Counted from the first letter of the stretch, positions 33,278 through 42,927 are shown. The stretch is 64,000 nt of DNA from Halobacillus aidingensis (GCF_900104185.1 NZ_FNIZ01000003.1:186001-250000); one strand, 5' to 3'. Notes: generated by a model from the sequence alone, not told the origin. Translations and numbers: made by a program.

Positions 33278-35350
33278 ATGGAACGAGTGAAAGAATGGAT
33301 GGATCAAGGAATCATAGCAGGGATTGCTGACCGCATTCCTCATGAACACTTGTTACATATGCTTATGGATGGAATATCCGACTATATCTTTTTTATGGAA
33401 GTCGTCGGAGAGAGGCGATTTAAATATGTATATATGAATGAATCTGCCAAAAACCATTCCCCGATCAAAGGAGCGGGATGGGAAGGCAAATACATAGAAG
33501 ATCTTTTAAGTGAGGAACAAGCAGAGGCTTTAATTGAAGCCTATCAAACAGTTGTTAAGAAAAAAGAAGCCCTCACTTATGAAGATGAAATTATCATAAA
33601 TGAAACACTTTTCAGAGGACATTCCGTGCTGACTCCTATGATGGACGAATCGGGAGAAGTGACCCACATTGTCGCGATTACGAGGAACATTACCGAAGTG
33701 ATCGAAAAAGAACGCGACCTCAGCCGGATCAATGCCATGTATCGTTCCTTGATGAAGGATACGACAGACGCGATTTTGATTGTCGATACAGCCGGCAACA
33801 TTTTAGAAGCGAATCGTGCATTAGAAGAGCTGTACGGCTATACGAAAGAAGAAATGCATGCCTCTTCGTTCCCGTTTGTCCCTTCGAACAGAAGAGAAGA
33901 AGCGCACGAGCTTGTTCGTAAAGGGAAGGAAAGAGCGATTGCCGGTTTTGAAACGGTCCGTCAAAGAAAAGACGGAACGCTTGTGGATGTTTCGATCAGC
34001 GTATCTCCGATTCAGAACGAAATTGGGGAAACAATCGGCATCAGTTCGATAGTAAGAGATATTTCGAAAGATAAGGCCGCTCAGAGGAAGTTGGAAGCGA
34101 GCAGATCCCGCTATCGGTCGTTGTTCAAACATAACCCGCAGCCAATCTTGACGCTTACTTTCCAGGGGCTGATTAAGAAAGCGAACACAGCGACATTGCG
34201 TCTCTTGAAAACTGAGGAAGATGCCCTGGTGCAAACGTCTATCGTCGATTGGGTGCCAAAAGAGCAGAGAAGCTGGTTGAGGAAGCAGCTGTTAGAATCC
34301 TTTTTCCAAAAAGGTACCCGGTTTGAAACGAGTTTTTGGATGGATGGAGAAGAGCGTATTCTACGAGTTTCTCTCGTTCCGATTATTAATGAGGGGCAGA
34401 AAGAAGGGATTTATGCGATCCTTGAGGACCGGACGGAACAAGTGAGGGCCCATGAAGCTTTAAGGCAGAGTGAGGAAAAATTCCGTTTGATTGCAGATCA
34501 TTCCAATGATTTGATCTCTGTTTTCTCACCAATGGGAGAGCTGGTTTACGCCTCTCCATCACAAAAGAAATTCTTAGGCCGCGCTCCGCATGAGATGTCC
34601 TCAGAAGAGCTCATGAAGCAGCTTGAGCCCGATGATTTAAATAACCTTTCCAATGCTTTTAAGTGGAGCGAAGGGAGTAAAGAAGCGTTTACGGTTTCCT
34701 TAACATTGAAAAGCCAGAATGGAGAGCCTGTCTGGTTTGAATGCAGAGGGACGCCGGTTGTAAGCGAGCAGAATCAGGTCAGCCATTTTGTCATCGTGGC
34801 CCGGGATATTTCCGAGCAGAAAAATTATGAAGAAAAGCTTGAGCGTTTTGCTTTTTACGATTATTTGACGGATTTGCCGAACCGGAGGCTGTTTGAAGAC
34901 CGGGTGGAACAGGCCATCGCGAAGGCTGAACGGTCCGGTGAATCATTCGCCCTCCTTTACTTAGATGGGGACGGGTTCAAGTGCATCAACGATGAATATG
35001 GTCATGAAATTGGAGATGAATTTTTGTGCAGTGTCGGGAAGCGGATGAAAGAATGTATCCGGTCGGGGGATTCTGTCGGACGAATCGGTGGGGACGAATT
35101 TGCGATTCTATTGGAAGATATTGCGGATCGTGATCAAATCTATGAAGTATCCATGCGCGCGCTCGAGAAATTGAGAGAGCCTTATATCGTCAAAGGAGAG
35201 GAAATCCGTTCCTCTTTTTCTATCGGTGTCGCCTGTTATCCGGAAGATGGACGGACATTGGATGACCTGTTCCGGTCAGCCGACCAGGCTCTTTACAGAG
35301 GAAAGCGAGACGGAAAAAATCAGGTGCGTCTATACGAGCATCATCCTTAA
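33278..35350 (+). CDS. Multi-PAS diguanylate cyclase
   Basis: 690 aa, no membrane segment. Four PAS-like modules in tandem: ~20-130 (DYIFFMEVVGERRFKYVYMNESAK), ~146-265 (TDAILIVDTAGNILEANRALEELYGYTKEEM, with PAC ending SSIVRDISKDKA), ~270-385 (NPQPILTLTFQGLIKKANTATLRLL) and ~395-515 (SNDLISVFSPMGELVYASPSQKKFLG). The GGDEF domain (~525-688) begins YDYLTDLPNRRLFEDRV, has the intact active site RIGGDEFAILLED and an RSGD inhibitory I-site five residues before it. It should therefore make cyclic di-GMP with product inhibition; the signal sensed is unknown. No EAL domain. Monocistronic. Confidence 0.9.
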   Translation: MERVKEWMDQGIIAGIADRIPHEHLLHMLMDGISDYIFFMEVVGERRFKYVYMNESAKNHSPIKGAGWEGKYIEDLLSEEQAEALIEAYQTVVKKKEALTYEDEIIINETLFRGHSVLTPMMDESGEVTHIVAITRNITEVIEKERDLSRINAMYRSLMKDTTDAILIVDTAGNILEANRALEELYGYTKEEMHASSFPFVPSNRREEAHELVRKGKERAIAGFETVRQRKDGTLVDVSISVSPIQNEIGETIGISSIVRDISKDKAAQRKLEASRSRYRSLFKHNPQPILTLTFQGLIKKANTATLRLLKTEEDALVQTSIVDWVPKEQRSWLRKQLLESFFQKGTRFETSFWMDGEERILRVSLVPIINEGQKEGIYAILEDRTEQVRAHEALRQSEEKFRLIADHSNDLISVFSPMGELVYASPSQKKFLGRAPHEMSSEELMKQLEPDDLNNLSNAFKWSEGSKEAFTVSLTLKSQNGEPVWFECRGTPVVSEQNQVSHFVIVARDISEQKNYEEKLERFAFYDYLTDLPNRRLFEDRVEQAIAKAERSGESFALLYLDGDGFKCINDEYGHEIGDEFLCSVGKRMKECIRSGDSVGRIGGDEFAILLEDIADRDQIYEVSMRALEKLREPYIVKGEEIRSSFSIGVACYPEDGRTLDDLFRSADQALYRGKRDGKNQVRLYEHHP

Positions 35351-35385
35351 AAGACGGAGCCCCCCCATGGGACTCCGTCTTTTTT
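35349..35385 (+). terminator. Shared terminator, GGDEF gene / HAD gene
   Basis: AAAGACGGAG / CTCCGTCTTT with T6 on + and an A-rich left flank; the convergent HAD gene ends within it. Confidence 0.82.
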
Positions 35386-36034
35386 AGTCAGGGATTTCAT
35401 TAAGATTGCTTATGATGTGTGTCGGGTTGATTCCAAGTTCCGGCCATTTTTGCTGTTTTCGGTTCACCCAGGCCGTATGGAACCCGTAGGAAGCTGCTCC
35501 CGTAATGTCCCAGGGATTACTCGAAAAGAAAAGGATCTCTTCTTTTTCAAACCCTAATTGTTCATGAGCGTAGCTGTAGGCATTGGGGTGAGGCTTGTAA
35601 ACCTCAACATCGTCAGCGCTGAGTAGATTAAAGTCTTCTTTCAGCTGATTATTTTCCAAGAGAGGCTCTAACATCGAACGGGTCCCGTTTGAAAAAATGG
35701 TAAACGTTTTGTCTTGATGGTTTTGTTTTAACGAAGGGACCTCATCGTAAGGCTGAAGTTGTTCATATTCGTGCATCAGGTCGTCCACAACATCCGGTTT
35801 CACATCCACATTACTGTAAGCGAGGGCATCTAAAAGCGCCCATCTGGTAATGTCGGTGAATGGCTTGTATCCTTGGATCAACTGTCGGACGAGGAAATAG
35901 TGAACCTGCCGGCTGCGCCACTCTTCACTTACCTTAGGACCTTGGTCAGGGAAAAATTGATGAATCTTCTTCATGACGCTATGGACGTCAAATAACGTTC
36001 CATACGCATCGAAAACATAAGCTTTATAGGTCAT
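35384..36034 (-). CDS. Type II haloacid dehalogenase-like HAD hydrolase
   Basis: 216 aa. HAD motif I is KAYVFDAYGTLFDVHS: the AYGTLFD variant with Asp nucleophile is characteristic of (S)-2-haloacid dehalogenases. Motif II is FTIFSNGT (Ser/Asn), motif III Lys is in VEVYKPHPNAYSYA, and motif IV FFSSNPWDITGAASYGFHTAWVNR has the SSNxWD signature of type II dehalogenases. Substrate is likely a short 2-haloacid, but many such proteins have other activity. RBS AAGGAG 9 nt before ATG 36034. Convergent with the cyclase, divergent from the next gene. Confidence 0.85.
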   Translation of the reverse strand: MTYKAYVFDAYGTLFDVHSVMKKIHQFFPDQGPKVSEEWRSRQVHYFLVRQLIQGYKPFTDITRWALLDALAYSNVDVKPDVVDDLMHEYEQLQPYDEVPSLKQNHQDKTFTIFSNGTRSMLEPLLENNQLKEDFNLLSADDVEVYKPHPNAYSYAHEQLGFEKEEILFFSSNPWDITGAASYGFHTAWVNRKQQKWPELGINPTHIISNLNEIPD

Positions 36035-36109
36035 AGTTCAGACTCCTTTCCATTGATTAGATTCCCCTTGGGGATTAGGGGTAAACAAGAAGTTAGGGGA
36101 GGGTGAAAA

Positions 36110-36670
36110 ATGAATACACTGCACCATGGCTACTGGACATTTTTTGCAACTAGAAAACAAAGGTACACCGGCTGGTTTATTTTCGGGAGCCTTTCACCAG
36201 ATATCGTGTATTATGTCATGTTCATCTATTTAAGTGTAAGAAGACAGGCGTGGCAGGTGGTGGACGATGCCGATCCAATGCGATCGTTGTTTGGTTTAGT
36301 CCATGATCTGTTTGATCATCCTGTCGTTTTTGTTTTGCGGCATGCGGGTCATTCCCTGCTTGTATGGGGGATCTTTTTTGTCATTTTTTTGATCTGGAAA
36401 GGAAGAAGGCTCTCGATGTGGACCGCTTTTTCCTATGGGTGGCTTGGGCATGTAATCCTTGATATTCTTACCCATCATGATGATGCGGTTCCTATGTTCT
36501 ATCCAATCAGCAGCTATACGTTTAAAAGCCCCGTTTCCTACTGGGATGATGATCATTATGCGAACGTTTTCTCGATGGTCAATACCTTGCTAATTGCGGT
36601 TTCTCTCCTCTATTTACTCGTTAGAAAAATCAGGGATAAACGTCGTTCACAAAAAGTTCATGACTCATGA
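36110..36670 (+). CDS. Histidine-rich polytopic membrane protein, unknown (YdjM/DUF457-like)
   Basis: 186 aa with about four hydrophobic helices. Begins MNTLHHGYWTFFATRKQRYTGWFIFGSLSPDIVYYV: an N-terminal His pair followed by GSLSPDI recalls the membrane-bound metal-dependent hydrolase group (YdjM), in which His and Asp within helices bind metal. Additional charged/His motifs: VHDLFDHPVVF, GWLGHVILDILTHHDDAVPMFYPIS and SYWDDDHYAN. RBS GGGGAGGGTGA. The resemblance is by pattern only; no substrate can be suggested. Confidence 0.7.
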   Translation: MNTLHHGYWTFFATRKQRYTGWFIFGSLSPDIVYYVMFIYLSVRRQAWQVVDDADPMRSLFGLVHDLFDHPVVFVLRHAGHSLLVWGIFFVIFLIWKGRRLSMWTAFSYGWLGHVILDILTHHDDAVPMFYPISSYTFKSPVSYWDDDHYANVFSMVNTLLIAVSLLYLLVRKIRDKRRSQKVHDS

Positions 36671-36773
36671 TGGCGCTTTCCTTTCTCTATCATCCAAAAT
36701 TCGTGATATGATTTACTTAGGAAACAAACAATATTCATGACATCATGATCATAGATAGAGAAAGGGTAAGACG

Positions 36774-37661
36774 ATGAAGAAATTTTCAATTCTAACTACA
36801 TTCGTTACGTTTCTCGCATTGATCCTCGGAAACCTTGTCGTTGCGACGGATTCAGGGGACGCGTGTGGGACGACGTGGCCGGTTTGTAACGGAAAGATTT
36901 TTCCTGATATTACAGACTATCACGTCATTATAGAGTATTCACACCGTTTGATGGTCCCATTACTTATCATGCTCACTGCCATCAATGCTGTAGGTGCGAT
37001 CTATAAATACCGTAAAAACAAATCTGTATTTATTTTAGCTATTCTAAGTTTGGCGCTGCTTGTATTTCAGTCTATGGTTGGAGGGTTGAACGTTCTCCTA
37101 GGGACACCACCAGGGTTCACGACATTCGACGTTACGTTCAGTCAACTATTGTTAATCGTTCTCGTGTTGTTGAGTTACAGTCTTCATGAAAAGAAAATCG
37201 AGCTGAACCGGACCAGCTGGGCATCGGTATCTATGAGTTATCGTGCTTTTCTGCTGGGTTATATCGCCTATATTGGACAGGTGATTCTCGGTGCATTCTT
37301 TAAACACAGCCGCGCGAGCAATGTCATGATGGACATTCCAGCGATGGAATACTTGATAACAAGTGAGTCCGTTGCGAATGCCGTGTATTCTTTACACTGG
37401 GTAGCGACCTTTGTTGTCATTGTCGCAGCGATTTGGTTCGTCATCTACGCTTCAAGGTTCAAATACCATATCGCGTTGTCCTGGGCTTATTTGATCTCCC
37501 TTCTGCTGAATGCAGTGGTAGGATTTATTATCGTCGTTACAGGAAACGTCGTGCTCGCTTCATCGATGCATATGCTCATTTCTACGGTGACGATGGTCAT
37601 CGGCGCTTGCATCCTCGGAGGGTACTGGTTCAAACTGCAAAAGAAAACAATGAAAGTATAA
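36774..37661 (+). CDS. CtaA/COX15-like membrane haem protein, atypical
   Basis: 295 aa, eight hydrophobic segments, member of the haem A synthase family. Family marks: TDSGDACGTTWPVCNGKIFP (first loop with its Cys pair) and IIEYSHRLMVPL, which gives the catalytic-type Glu54 and haem-ligand His57. The C-terminal half retains His in YSLHWVATF and SSMHMLIST. In contrast, the position corresponding to the second N-terminal ligand His (in MALHFGISL of B. subtilis CtaA) reads TFSQLLLIV, and the second loop (FKHSRASNVMMDIPAMEYL) lacks the Cys pair. It is also not next to cta genes. It may be a divergent synthase or a paralogue with a different haem role, so ctaA is not assigned as symbol. Confidence 0.75.
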   Translation: MKKFSILTTFVTFLALILGNLVVATDSGDACGTTWPVCNGKIFPDITDYHVIIEYSHRLMVPLLIMLTAINAVGAIYKYRKNKSVFILAILSLALLVFQSMVGGLNVLLGTPPGFTTFDVTFSQLLLIVLVLLSYSLHEKKIELNRTSWASVSMSYRAFLLGYIAYIGQVILGAFFKHSRASNVMMDIPAMEYLITSESVANAVYSLHWVATFVVIVAAIWFVIYASRFKYHIALSWAYLISLLLNAVVGFIIVVTGNVVLASSMHMLISTVTMVIGACILGGYWFKLQKKTMKV

Positions 37662-37663
37662 GA

Positions 37664-37696
37664 AGAAAGCTGCCAACTCGGCAGCTTTCTTTTTTA
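37664..37696 (+). terminator. Terminator after the CtaA-like gene
   Basis: AGAAAGCTGCC-AACTC-GGCAGCTTTCT, T6. Confidence 0.9.
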
Positions 37697-37703
37697 GGTT
37701 TTA

Positions 37704-37766
37704 TGGTATTTTCTGTATGACCTGGTCTGGAACTTTGTTCCAGACCAGGTCATACAGAAAATACCA
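37704..37766. repeat. Perfect 63-nt palindrome, ATGACCTGG family, copy 2
   Basis: Two 30-nt arms, exact reverse complements, around TTT. Core TATGACCTGGTCTGGAAC. It lies between two convergent terminators. It shares ATGACCTGGT with copies at 6417, 41102 and 42979, while the apical part (CTGGAAC-TTT) resembles the copy at 42979 (GTGGAAT-TTT). Confidence 0.92.
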
Positions 37767-37780
37767 ATGAACTACGAGCA

Positions 37781-37812
37781 AAAGAAAAAGAGCCGTTTGG
37801 GAACGGCTCTTT
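37781..37812 (-). terminator. Terminator of the SNF2 helicase gene
   Basis: On the minus strand, AAGAGCCGTT / AACGGCTCTT is followed by TTTCTTTT; it overlaps the stop codon region. Confidence 0.82.
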
Positions 37813-40800
37813 ATTGGAAGAGTTGCTTGATTTCTTCTTCGCTTAGGGAAGTAAGCATCGATTCTCCCGGTTGAATGATTTGATCGACGAGATCGCGTTT
37901 CTTCTGTTGGAGCTGATAGATGCGCTCTTCGATCGTGCCTTCTGATATCATCCGGATGACTTGTACGACTTTTTCTTGACCGATGCGGTGCGCACGGCCA
38001 GCCGCCTGTTCTTCGATGGCCGGGTTCCACCAGAGGTCGTAAAGGATAACGGTGTCCGCACCTGTGAGGTTCAGACCGGTACCTCCCGCTTTCAAGGAGA
38101 TGAAAAATGCATCTTTTTCTCCTTCGTTGAAAGCTTCGACCATTTCCATTCGTTTTTCCGATTTCGTGCTGCCATCTAAATAGAAGGCCTGTAACCCTTC
38201 TTTGGCAAGTTCATCGTGCATCTTGGTCAGCATGCTTGAAAACTGAGAAAAGATCAGCAGTCGGTGCCCGCCTTCTTTCAGCTCCCGCGTTAGTTCTTTC
38301 AACTGTTCAAGCTTTCCAGACTGTCCTTCGTAGTTTTCAAGGAATAACCCGGGGTGACAGCAAATTTGCCTTAGTCTCGTAAGTCCGGCGAGAATTTCGA
38401 GTTTGCCTCGCTGTATGCCTTTGGTTGCAATTGTTTCTTGGATATCGTTTTGAATCCGCTCCAAGTAGGCGAGGTACACTTCTTTCTGTTCCCGCGTAAG
38501 TTCTGAATACTGGACCGTATCAATCTTATCTGGCAACTCATCCAGCACTTCTGTTTTCATCCGTCGTAAAATGAATGGACGCGTCATCAAAGAGATTTTT
38601 TCCGGCTTTAATTGCAAAAACTTTTTCTTGCTCGTGAAAAATCCTGGCATGATGGTCCGGAACAGCGACCAGAGTTCTTGCAGGGAATTCTCAATCGGTG
38701 TGCCGCTTAAGGCAAAACGATATCTCGATTTGATCGATCGAACGGCCACAGCCGTTTTCGTCGTTTCATTTTTGATCGCTTGTGATTCATCGAGGACCAT
38801 CGCGTGAAACTTTTGCTCTTCATAGGAAGTGATGTCCTGTCTGAGCAATGGATAAGATGTAATCCAAATATCTTTTTCTGCTGCTTCGTTCAGCGCTTCC
38901 TGTCTTGCCGTTGGATCCCCTGTCAAAATCTGTACCGACAATTGTGGTGCGAATTTTTCAAGTTCTTTTTTCCAATTGTATACAAGAGAAGCTGGAGCGA
39001 TGATGATGGCCGGGTCTGTCATGTTCCCTTTCATTTTTTCATCTAACAAAAAGGTAATCGTTTGTATGGTTTTCCCTAATCCCATGTCATCAGCGAGCAC
39101 ACCGCCTAAACCGTAATGACTGAGCATTTTCATCCAACGAAAACCGGTTAATTGGTATGGTCGTAAGTCCGCCTGCAGACCTTCCGGAGGATCAATTTCA
39201 AAGGATTGAGGTGATTTCAGACGATCGACAAGCTCTTGGAAAAGTTGATTTCTTTCTGCTTCATTCGGATTCAAAGCATCCTCTACTTGCAAGCTTCGGG
39301 CTGTGGAGACTTGGAAATGGTTGTCTTCTAAATCTTTTGTGCTCAAGTCCAGATCATCAACGAGCTTTTGAAAACGATCAAAGGATTCGCTCGTCAAAGC
39401 CATGAGTGCTCCGTCGGATAAACGGTAATACTTCTTCCGTTCAATGACGGCCTTAAGAGCTTCTGTCACATCGTTATCACTTATGCCATCGATGGTAAAA
39501 TTGATATCGAGCCAATTGCCGTCGCTCTCCAGTTCAACCGACGTCTGCAGTTCGAGTGGTCGATCTTCCACAAGGGAACGGACGGAAGAGGAAAGGTAAA
39601 CATCACTGTGCTCTTTTAGCTTTGGCAAGTAGTGATAAAGGAATTGATCCAGCTTGTCCTCGTCTTCAATATAGACCATCTCTCCATCAAACTTGAATTC
39701 GCCAAGTTCAATGATCAGCATGATTTCCTGCTCTGTCTGTCGATCGCGTCTTACAATCGTTTGATTGCTCAATGGCTGCTCATTGAACGGATCGATCGAC
39801 AAGTCACCATATTGAAACTTAACATCAATCGTGAGTGTCCACTGTTGAAAATCCAAGTAGGTTTTAGCAACGAGTGACTCTTGCACAATTTTTTCTTGAG
39901 CGGAGCGATCAAGCTGTACATCTGCAATGGTCTCAAGCTCAGGAAGAACATACGATACAATTCCTTCCATATCATTGTGGCTTACCGTATGGTTTCCATT
40001 CGAATTGTAAGGAAGGATGGTGTAAAGCGTTTGAAGGACCTCTTCCTGCTGAGCATCGACAGGATAAAAGCTGCCTTGTTTATAGAGAAGGTGGTAATCC
40101 GACAGGTAATCGTAATCTTTCAAATGATTCATGTGCATATGAAAGTGACCTCGTTCTTCCGAAACGTAAAAAGAAAGGTTCGGGAACTCCTCTTCGAACC
40201 GGACGAGTCCCACGTTTTCCCCTCGCTCTATCACCTCTGCTTGCTGCTTTTCTAAAAGCGGAAGCAGTTGAGTAGCAAGCGTTGGAGAAACTTTTAATAC
40301 TTTCGGTTCGGCTGAATTCCACTGTTGCTCATAAAATTGCTCTTGTTCGTAAGCGAGCTGTAATAGTCTTAGAATTTCCTTATCATCAGCTGAAAAGGAG
40401 TGTTCTGCCGGATCGTACGTGAACTTTTTTGTAATCCGGTATGCCTGATCTTTTCGGATATGATCAAGCAGGTCACGGATGTTTTTAATCACATAGGGAT
40501 AGTTTTCTCCGAGCTTCATTTCCAAGCCGAGGCTTTTTGAGCCAAGAATCGATTGTAGGTGAAGGAAATATTGGATTTGAAGAGGTTTCTTCAAGTCCTG
40601 TGCCCCTCGGTTTTCCTGACGCTGTCTGAAAGCTTCGAACAAGCTGACCGCAAACATACGGTCCTGGTTCGTCAAACCGGACTGGGATTTGCGGCCTTTT
40701 TCTGCTAGTTTCGGCGCCAGCTCTTCTAACGTTCTTTCACGGATGGCGATCAGGACAGCCGCAATATGCTTACACTTGTAGTAGGTGGCATAAGCTGGAC

Positions 40801-41014
40801 ACTCACACGTCGCCTCCACATCTTCGTCCTCAAAAAAGAAAACACGGACTTCATAGTCGTGCGTACCTGCAACGACTGCCCGCCATGAGCGAATCGCACT
40901 ATTATGAGAAAGACCGTACACTTTCCCCCGGTCGAAATATTGCTTTCCACGTGTGTAAAAAGCTTGACCAGTAATTTTCTTTATATCGTTCGGTTGTAAT
41001 AAGTAACTCTGCAT
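37811..41014 (-). CDS. SWIM-finger SNF2-family helicase (YwqA-like)
   Basis: 1067 aa. ATG 41014 has TAAGGA 9 nt upstream and is preferred over ATG 41023, which overlaps that site. Zinc SWIM motif near residues 70-90 (CECPAYATYYKCKHIAAVL, CxC...CxH). A long SNF2-associated region follows. SNF2 ATPase from ~residue 600: ADDMGLGKTIQTITFL (motif I), VLDESQAIKN (DEAH-like motif II), ALSGTPIENSLQELWSLF (III). Helicase_C from ~870: LIFSQFSSMLTKM, FISLKAGGTGLNLTGADTVI and QAAGRAHRIGQ (VI). This class remodels protein-DNA or polymerase complexes; target unknown. The homologue in B. subtilis is YwqA. Single gene with its own terminator. Confidence 0.9.
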   Translation of the reverse strand: MQSYLLQPNDIKKITGQAFYTRGKQYFDRGKVYGLSHNSAIRSWRAVVAGTHDYEVRVFFFEDEDVEATCECPAYATYYKCKHIAAVLIAIRERTLEELAPKLAEKGRKSQSGLTNQDRMFAVSLFEAFRQRQENRGAQDLKKPLQIQYFLHLQSILGSKSLGLEMKLGENYPYVIKNIRDLLDHIRKDQAYRITKKFTYDPAEHSFSADDKEILRLLQLAYEQEQFYEQQWNSAEPKVLKVSPTLATQLLPLLEKQQAEVIERGENVGLVRFEEEFPNLSFYVSEERGHFHMHMNHLKDYDYLSDYHLLYKQGSFYPVDAQQEEVLQTLYTILPYNSNGNHTVSHNDMEGIVSYVLPELETIADVQLDRSAQEKIVQESLVAKTYLDFQQWTLTIDVKFQYGDLSIDPFNEQPLSNQTIVRRDRQTEQEIMLIIELGEFKFDGEMVYIEDEDKLDQFLYHYLPKLKEHSDVYLSSSVRSLVEDRPLELQTSVELESDGNWLDINFTIDGISDNDVTEALKAVIERKKYYRLSDGALMALTSESFDRFQKLVDDLDLSTKDLEDNHFQVSTARSLQVEDALNPNEAERNQLFQELVDRLKSPQSFEIDPPEGLQADLRPYQLTGFRWMKMLSHYGLGGVLADDMGLGKTIQTITFLLDEKMKGNMTDPAIIIAPASLVYNWKKELEKFAPQLSVQILTGDPTARQEALNEAAEKDIWITSYPLLRQDITSYEEQKFHAMVLDESQAIKNETTKTAVAVRSIKSRYRFALSGTPIENSLQELWSLFRTIMPGFFTSKKKFLQLKPEKISLMTRPFILRRMKTEVLDELPDKIDTVQYSELTREQKEVYLAYLERIQNDIQETIATKGIQRGKLEILAGLTRLRQICCHPGLFLENYEGQSGKLEQLKELTRELKEGGHRLLIFSQFSSMLTKMHDELAKEGLQAFYLDGSTKSEKRMEMVEAFNEGEKDAFFISLKAGGTGLNLTGADTVILYDLWWNPAIEEQAAGRAHRIGQEKVVQVIRMISEGTIEERIYQLQQKKRDLVDQIIQPGESMLTSLSEEEIKQLFQ

Positions 41015-41101
41015 AACTGGCATCCTTACTATCGTTTTTATCCCATTATAACAGGTTTGAACACCTAAAGAGAATGAGAGGGGTTTAGGAATAAATGTAT
41101 G

Positions 41102-41132
41102 ACCAGGTCATCCAGATTCTGGATGACCTGGT
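41102..41132. repeat. 31-nt palindrome, ATGACCTGG family, copy 3
   Basis: ACCAGGTCATCCAGA-T-TCTGGATGACCTGGT, perfect. The core is identical to copy 1 (6417-6467), whose outer arms are eroded here: the right flank still reads TACAC but the left has TGTATG, so pairing fails beyond the core. Confidence 0.88.
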
Positions 41133-41200
41133 ACACTAATATTTGGAAGGTGTTCGTTTTTGTGATTGATTTTACATGTGGGTTATGCTAACTTTCAAAG

Positions 41201-41250
41201 TATAATCAAAAAATTCGACGAAGGCGCTTGAGTGTGTGAGCGCTTTTTTT
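41201..41250 (+). promoter_or_regulatory. Promoter-proximal terminator-like hairpin in prfC leader
   Basis: TATAAT at 41201-41206 is followed ~15 nt later by AAGGCGCTT / GAGCGCTTT (41221-41246) and T7. The hairpin would form almost at the 5' end of the prfC transcript, and no + strand gene lies upstream to terminate. It may act as an attenuator or produce a short RNA; the -35 is weak. Confidence 0.5.
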
Positions 41251-41331
41251 ATGGAGTGAATCTGCCAATGTAAAACGTATATCCTACCCATCCTAATGCA
41301 TTGAAATTCTTAATAAACGGAGGATATCACG

Positions 41332-42921
41332 ATGAGTCAAATACAAAACGAAATGAAAAAGCGCCGTACGTTTGCTATTATCTCCCACCCGGACGCCGGT
41401 AAAACAACAATGACGGAGAAAATGCTATTATTCGGAAACTTGATCCGATCTGCAGGTACGGTCAAAGGGAAAAAGTCTGGTAAGTTTGCAACATCTGACT
41501 GGATGGAAATTGAGAAGCAGCGTGGAATTTCTGTCACGTCCAGTGTGATGAACTTCCCTTACAAAGATTATCAAGTAAATATTTTGGATACACCCGGACA
41601 CGAAGACTTCAGTGAAGACACGTACCGTACATTGACGGCTGTTGACAGTGTTGTCATGGTCATCGATGGAACAAAAGGAATTGAGGCGCAGACGCTCAAG
41701 CTGTTTAAAGTTTGTAAAATGCGCGGCATCCCGATTTTCACTTTTATCAACAAAATGGATCGTGAAGGCCGTGAGCCGTTGGAATTGATGGAAGAAATCG
41801 AAGAAACGTTGAATATTGAAACCTATCCAATGACATGGCCGGCAGGGATGGGCAAGCGCTTCTTAGGCGTTTTCGACCGTGAAAATGAACAATTTGTTCA
41901 TTACACAGGGAACGAGGCAGAAGAATATATTCCTTACAGCGAACTTGATCAGCACCCTGAGTTGACGGAGAATGCCACGTTCCAGGAATCGGAAGAAGAA
42001 ATGGAAATGGTTGCTGAAGCTGGGGATACGTTTGATATGGAAAAAGTGATGCGCGGAGATCAGACGCCTGTCTTCTTCGGTAGTGCTCTCGCCCCGTTCG
42101 GAGTGGAAACTTTCTTCAATTCATTCATTGATATGGCCCCTGAGCCGGCGCCGAGAAAATCGACAGAGGGTATCGTTTCGCCAGATCACGAAGAATTCTC
42201 TGGTTTCATCTTTAAAATCCAGGCGAACATGAATCCACAGCACCGTGACCGGATCGCTTTTGTCAGAATCTGCTCCGGGAAATTTGAGCGTGGGATGAAC
42301 GTTACGCTTTCCCGTACAGGAAAAACATTTAAACTGGCACAATCCCAGCAATTTGTGGCTTCTTCCCGAGGAACCGTAGAGGAGGGGTATGCCGGGGATA
42401 TTATCGGAATCTATGATCCGAACGTCTACCGAATTGGGGATACCATCGTGACCGGAAAGTCCAATTTCGAGTATGATGAGCTTCCACAATTCCCTCCTGA
42501 ATTATTTAAGAAAGTAACAGCGAAGAACGTCATGAAATCCAAGCAGTTCCGAAAAGGGTTGGAACAGCTTGTGCAGGAAGGCGCCATTCAGTTGTTCAAA
42601 CGCTATCGATTCGAAGATTATATCATCGGAGCGGTTGGTGAGCTTCAATACGAAGTCTTTGAATATCGCATGAAGAACGAGTACAACGTGGACATTGAAT
42701 TAACACCTCTAGGGGAACGCATCCCTCGTTGGTTGAACGAAGACCAGGTGGATGAATCGTTGTTTGATGAACGAAACATGCTCGCAGAAGATCGAGAAGG
42801 CAATCCGCTTGTCCTCTTTAAAAACGACTTCTCTCTACGTTGGTTCAAAGATAAAAATCCAGACATCGAGCTGACCGATCTGTTCGAAGTCAACGAATAC
42901 AACCAAACGCTGAATTCTTAA
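41332..42921 (+). CDS. prfC: Peptide chain release factor 3
   Basis: 529-aa translational GTPase that recycles RF1/RF2 from the ribosome. G1 [15 protein letters not shown] (residues ~18-32), G2 region [11 protein letters not shown]3 [16 protein letters not shown]4 INKMDREGR, with the RF3-specific continuation [18 protein letters not shown] and [42 protein letters not shown]. Ends before a clean terminator. Prf2 and Prf3 are thus both encoded in this window but unlinked. Confidence 0.95.
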   Translation: MSQIQNEMKKRRTFAIISHPDAGKTTMTEKMLLFGNLIRSAGTVKGKKSGKFATSDWMEIEKQRGISVTSSVMNFPYKDYQVNILDTPGHEDFSEDTYRTLTAVDSVVMVIDGTKGIEAQTLKLFKVCKMRGIPIFTFINKMDREGREPLELMEEIEETLNIETYPMTWPAGMGKRFLGVFDRENEQFVHYTGNEAEEYIPYSELDQHPELTENATFQESEEEMEMVAEAGDTFDMEKVMRGDQTPVFFGSALAPFGVETFFNSFIDMAPEPAPRKSTEGIVSPDHEEFSGFIFKIQANMNPQHRDRIAFVRICSGKFERGMNVTLSRTGKTFKLAQSQQFVASSRGTVEEGYAGDIIGIYDPNVYRIGDTIVTGKSNFEYDELPQFPPELFKKVTAKNVMKSKQFRKGLEQLVQEGAIQLFKRYRFEDYIIGAVGELQYEVFEYRMKNEYNVDIELTPLGERIPRWLNEDQVDESLFDERNMLAEDREGNPLVLFKNDFSLRWFKDKNPDIELTDLFEVNEYNQTLNS

Positions 42922-42927
42922 TAAGCG

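Larger units (their letters stand above)
41015..41331. other. Divergent intergenic region, SNF2 gene / prfC
   Basis: 317 bp without a gene. It contains the palindrome copy at 41102-41132 and the prfC promoter with terminator-like hairpin at 41201-41250, both listed separately. Confidence 0.7.
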
